Source of the DNA: Prosopocoilus inquinatus
Lineage: Eukaryota; Arthropoda; Insecta; Coleoptera; Lucanidae
Assembly: GCA_036172665.1 (NCBI GenBank)
Contig: CM069872.1
Span: 39,046,101-39,110,100, forward strand
Direction of reading: 5' to 3'
DNA length: 64,000 nucleotides
The position numbers and the translations under genes were made by a program. A model generated the notes under the pieces. The model saw only the letters and a list, made by a program, of their open reading frames with translations, did no database searches and was not told where the DNA came from. Below are positions 63,871 through 64,000 of the stretch, piece after piece (within the stretch, counting starts at the first letter, position 1; every line of letters starts with the position of its first letter).

Positions 63871-64000
63871 TATAAATAGTAAACGTGGCGCTGTTCCACC
63901 AAAAGCCTTGGAGGAGTTGGAAAATGGTTATATCTGCAACACTCCGGTGTTATTAATACAGAACGGATCTTGGTACATGTACCGGTGGAAGGAAGGAGTA
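63871..64000 (+). CDS. Possible next exon, running off the right edge
   Basis: After acceptor AACTTTGCAG the frame stays open to the window end (43 codons): NSKRGAVPPKALEELENGYI then CNTPVLLIQNGSWYMYRWKE. Its phase agrees with 63534-63687. The GAVPPKAL-x-x-L start and Trp/Tyr-rich end are distinctive, but I cannot name a family. Confidence 0.4.

Overview
The window is AT-rich animal nuclear DNA, almost certainly from an insect. Two conserved spliced genes with GT-AG introns can be reconstructed. Most of the rest is repeat-derived: TA-flanked inverted-repeat elements, Tc1/mariner, pogo-like and Transib-like transposons, a LINE fragment, a tRNA-derived SINE, a solo LTR and a 21-bp satellite. 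A beetle-like genome is my guess; I cannot fix the order or species from the sequence.

Layout. Positions 3-92 look like the 3' end of an unidentified plus-strand gene. 773-7196 holds an internally deleted Tc1-like element, a T-rich degenerate minisatellite and a 2-kb long-inverted-repeat element. At 8619-8875 (minus) lies a signal-peptide exon of the NRF-6 (nose resistant to fluoxetine) acyltransferase type. 9355-12650 is a satellite of 21-bp units organised into about 160-bp higher-order repeats and interrupted by a 601-bp MITE. 13375-13463 folds as a type I hammerhead ribozyme, with a decayed second copy at 29721-29813. 14475-18124 is a pile of nested elements, including a LINE reverse-transcriptase fragment and a SINE.

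The first complete gene is a five-exon HACD3-type very-long-chain 3-hydroxyacyl-CoA dehydratase (20060-21399, plus; 374 aa; N-terminal CS/p23 domain). The second is liprin-alpha, the presynaptic active-zone scaffold, on the minus strand from 44466 down to the stop codon at 27081. Fifteen exons encode about 1070 residues: coiled coils followed by three SAM domains. Its first roughly 110-120 residues are not visible and probably lie beyond the right edge, so 44467-64000 is likely upstream intron or flank. Liprin introns hold inverted arrays of a roughly 300-bp unit, a solo LTR with target duplication, and foldback elements.

44467-64000 contains no confidently coding host exon except two possible plus-strand exons at the right edge (63534-63687 and 63871-64000). 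It carries three MITEs almost end to end (48079-49847), a frameshifted mariner (51007-52223), a pogo-like MITE, a Transib-like element ending in CACAGTG with a 5-bp CGCCG duplication, and a G-poor low-complexity tract.

The two reconstructed genes have no evident functional link: one acts in fatty-acid elongation at the ER, the other in synapse assembly. I found no operon-like or defence-like system. The most interesting signals are the hammerhead ribozyme pair, the Transib-like element with its internal divergent reading frames, the in-frame splice options in liprin-alpha, and the satellite interrupted by a MITE.
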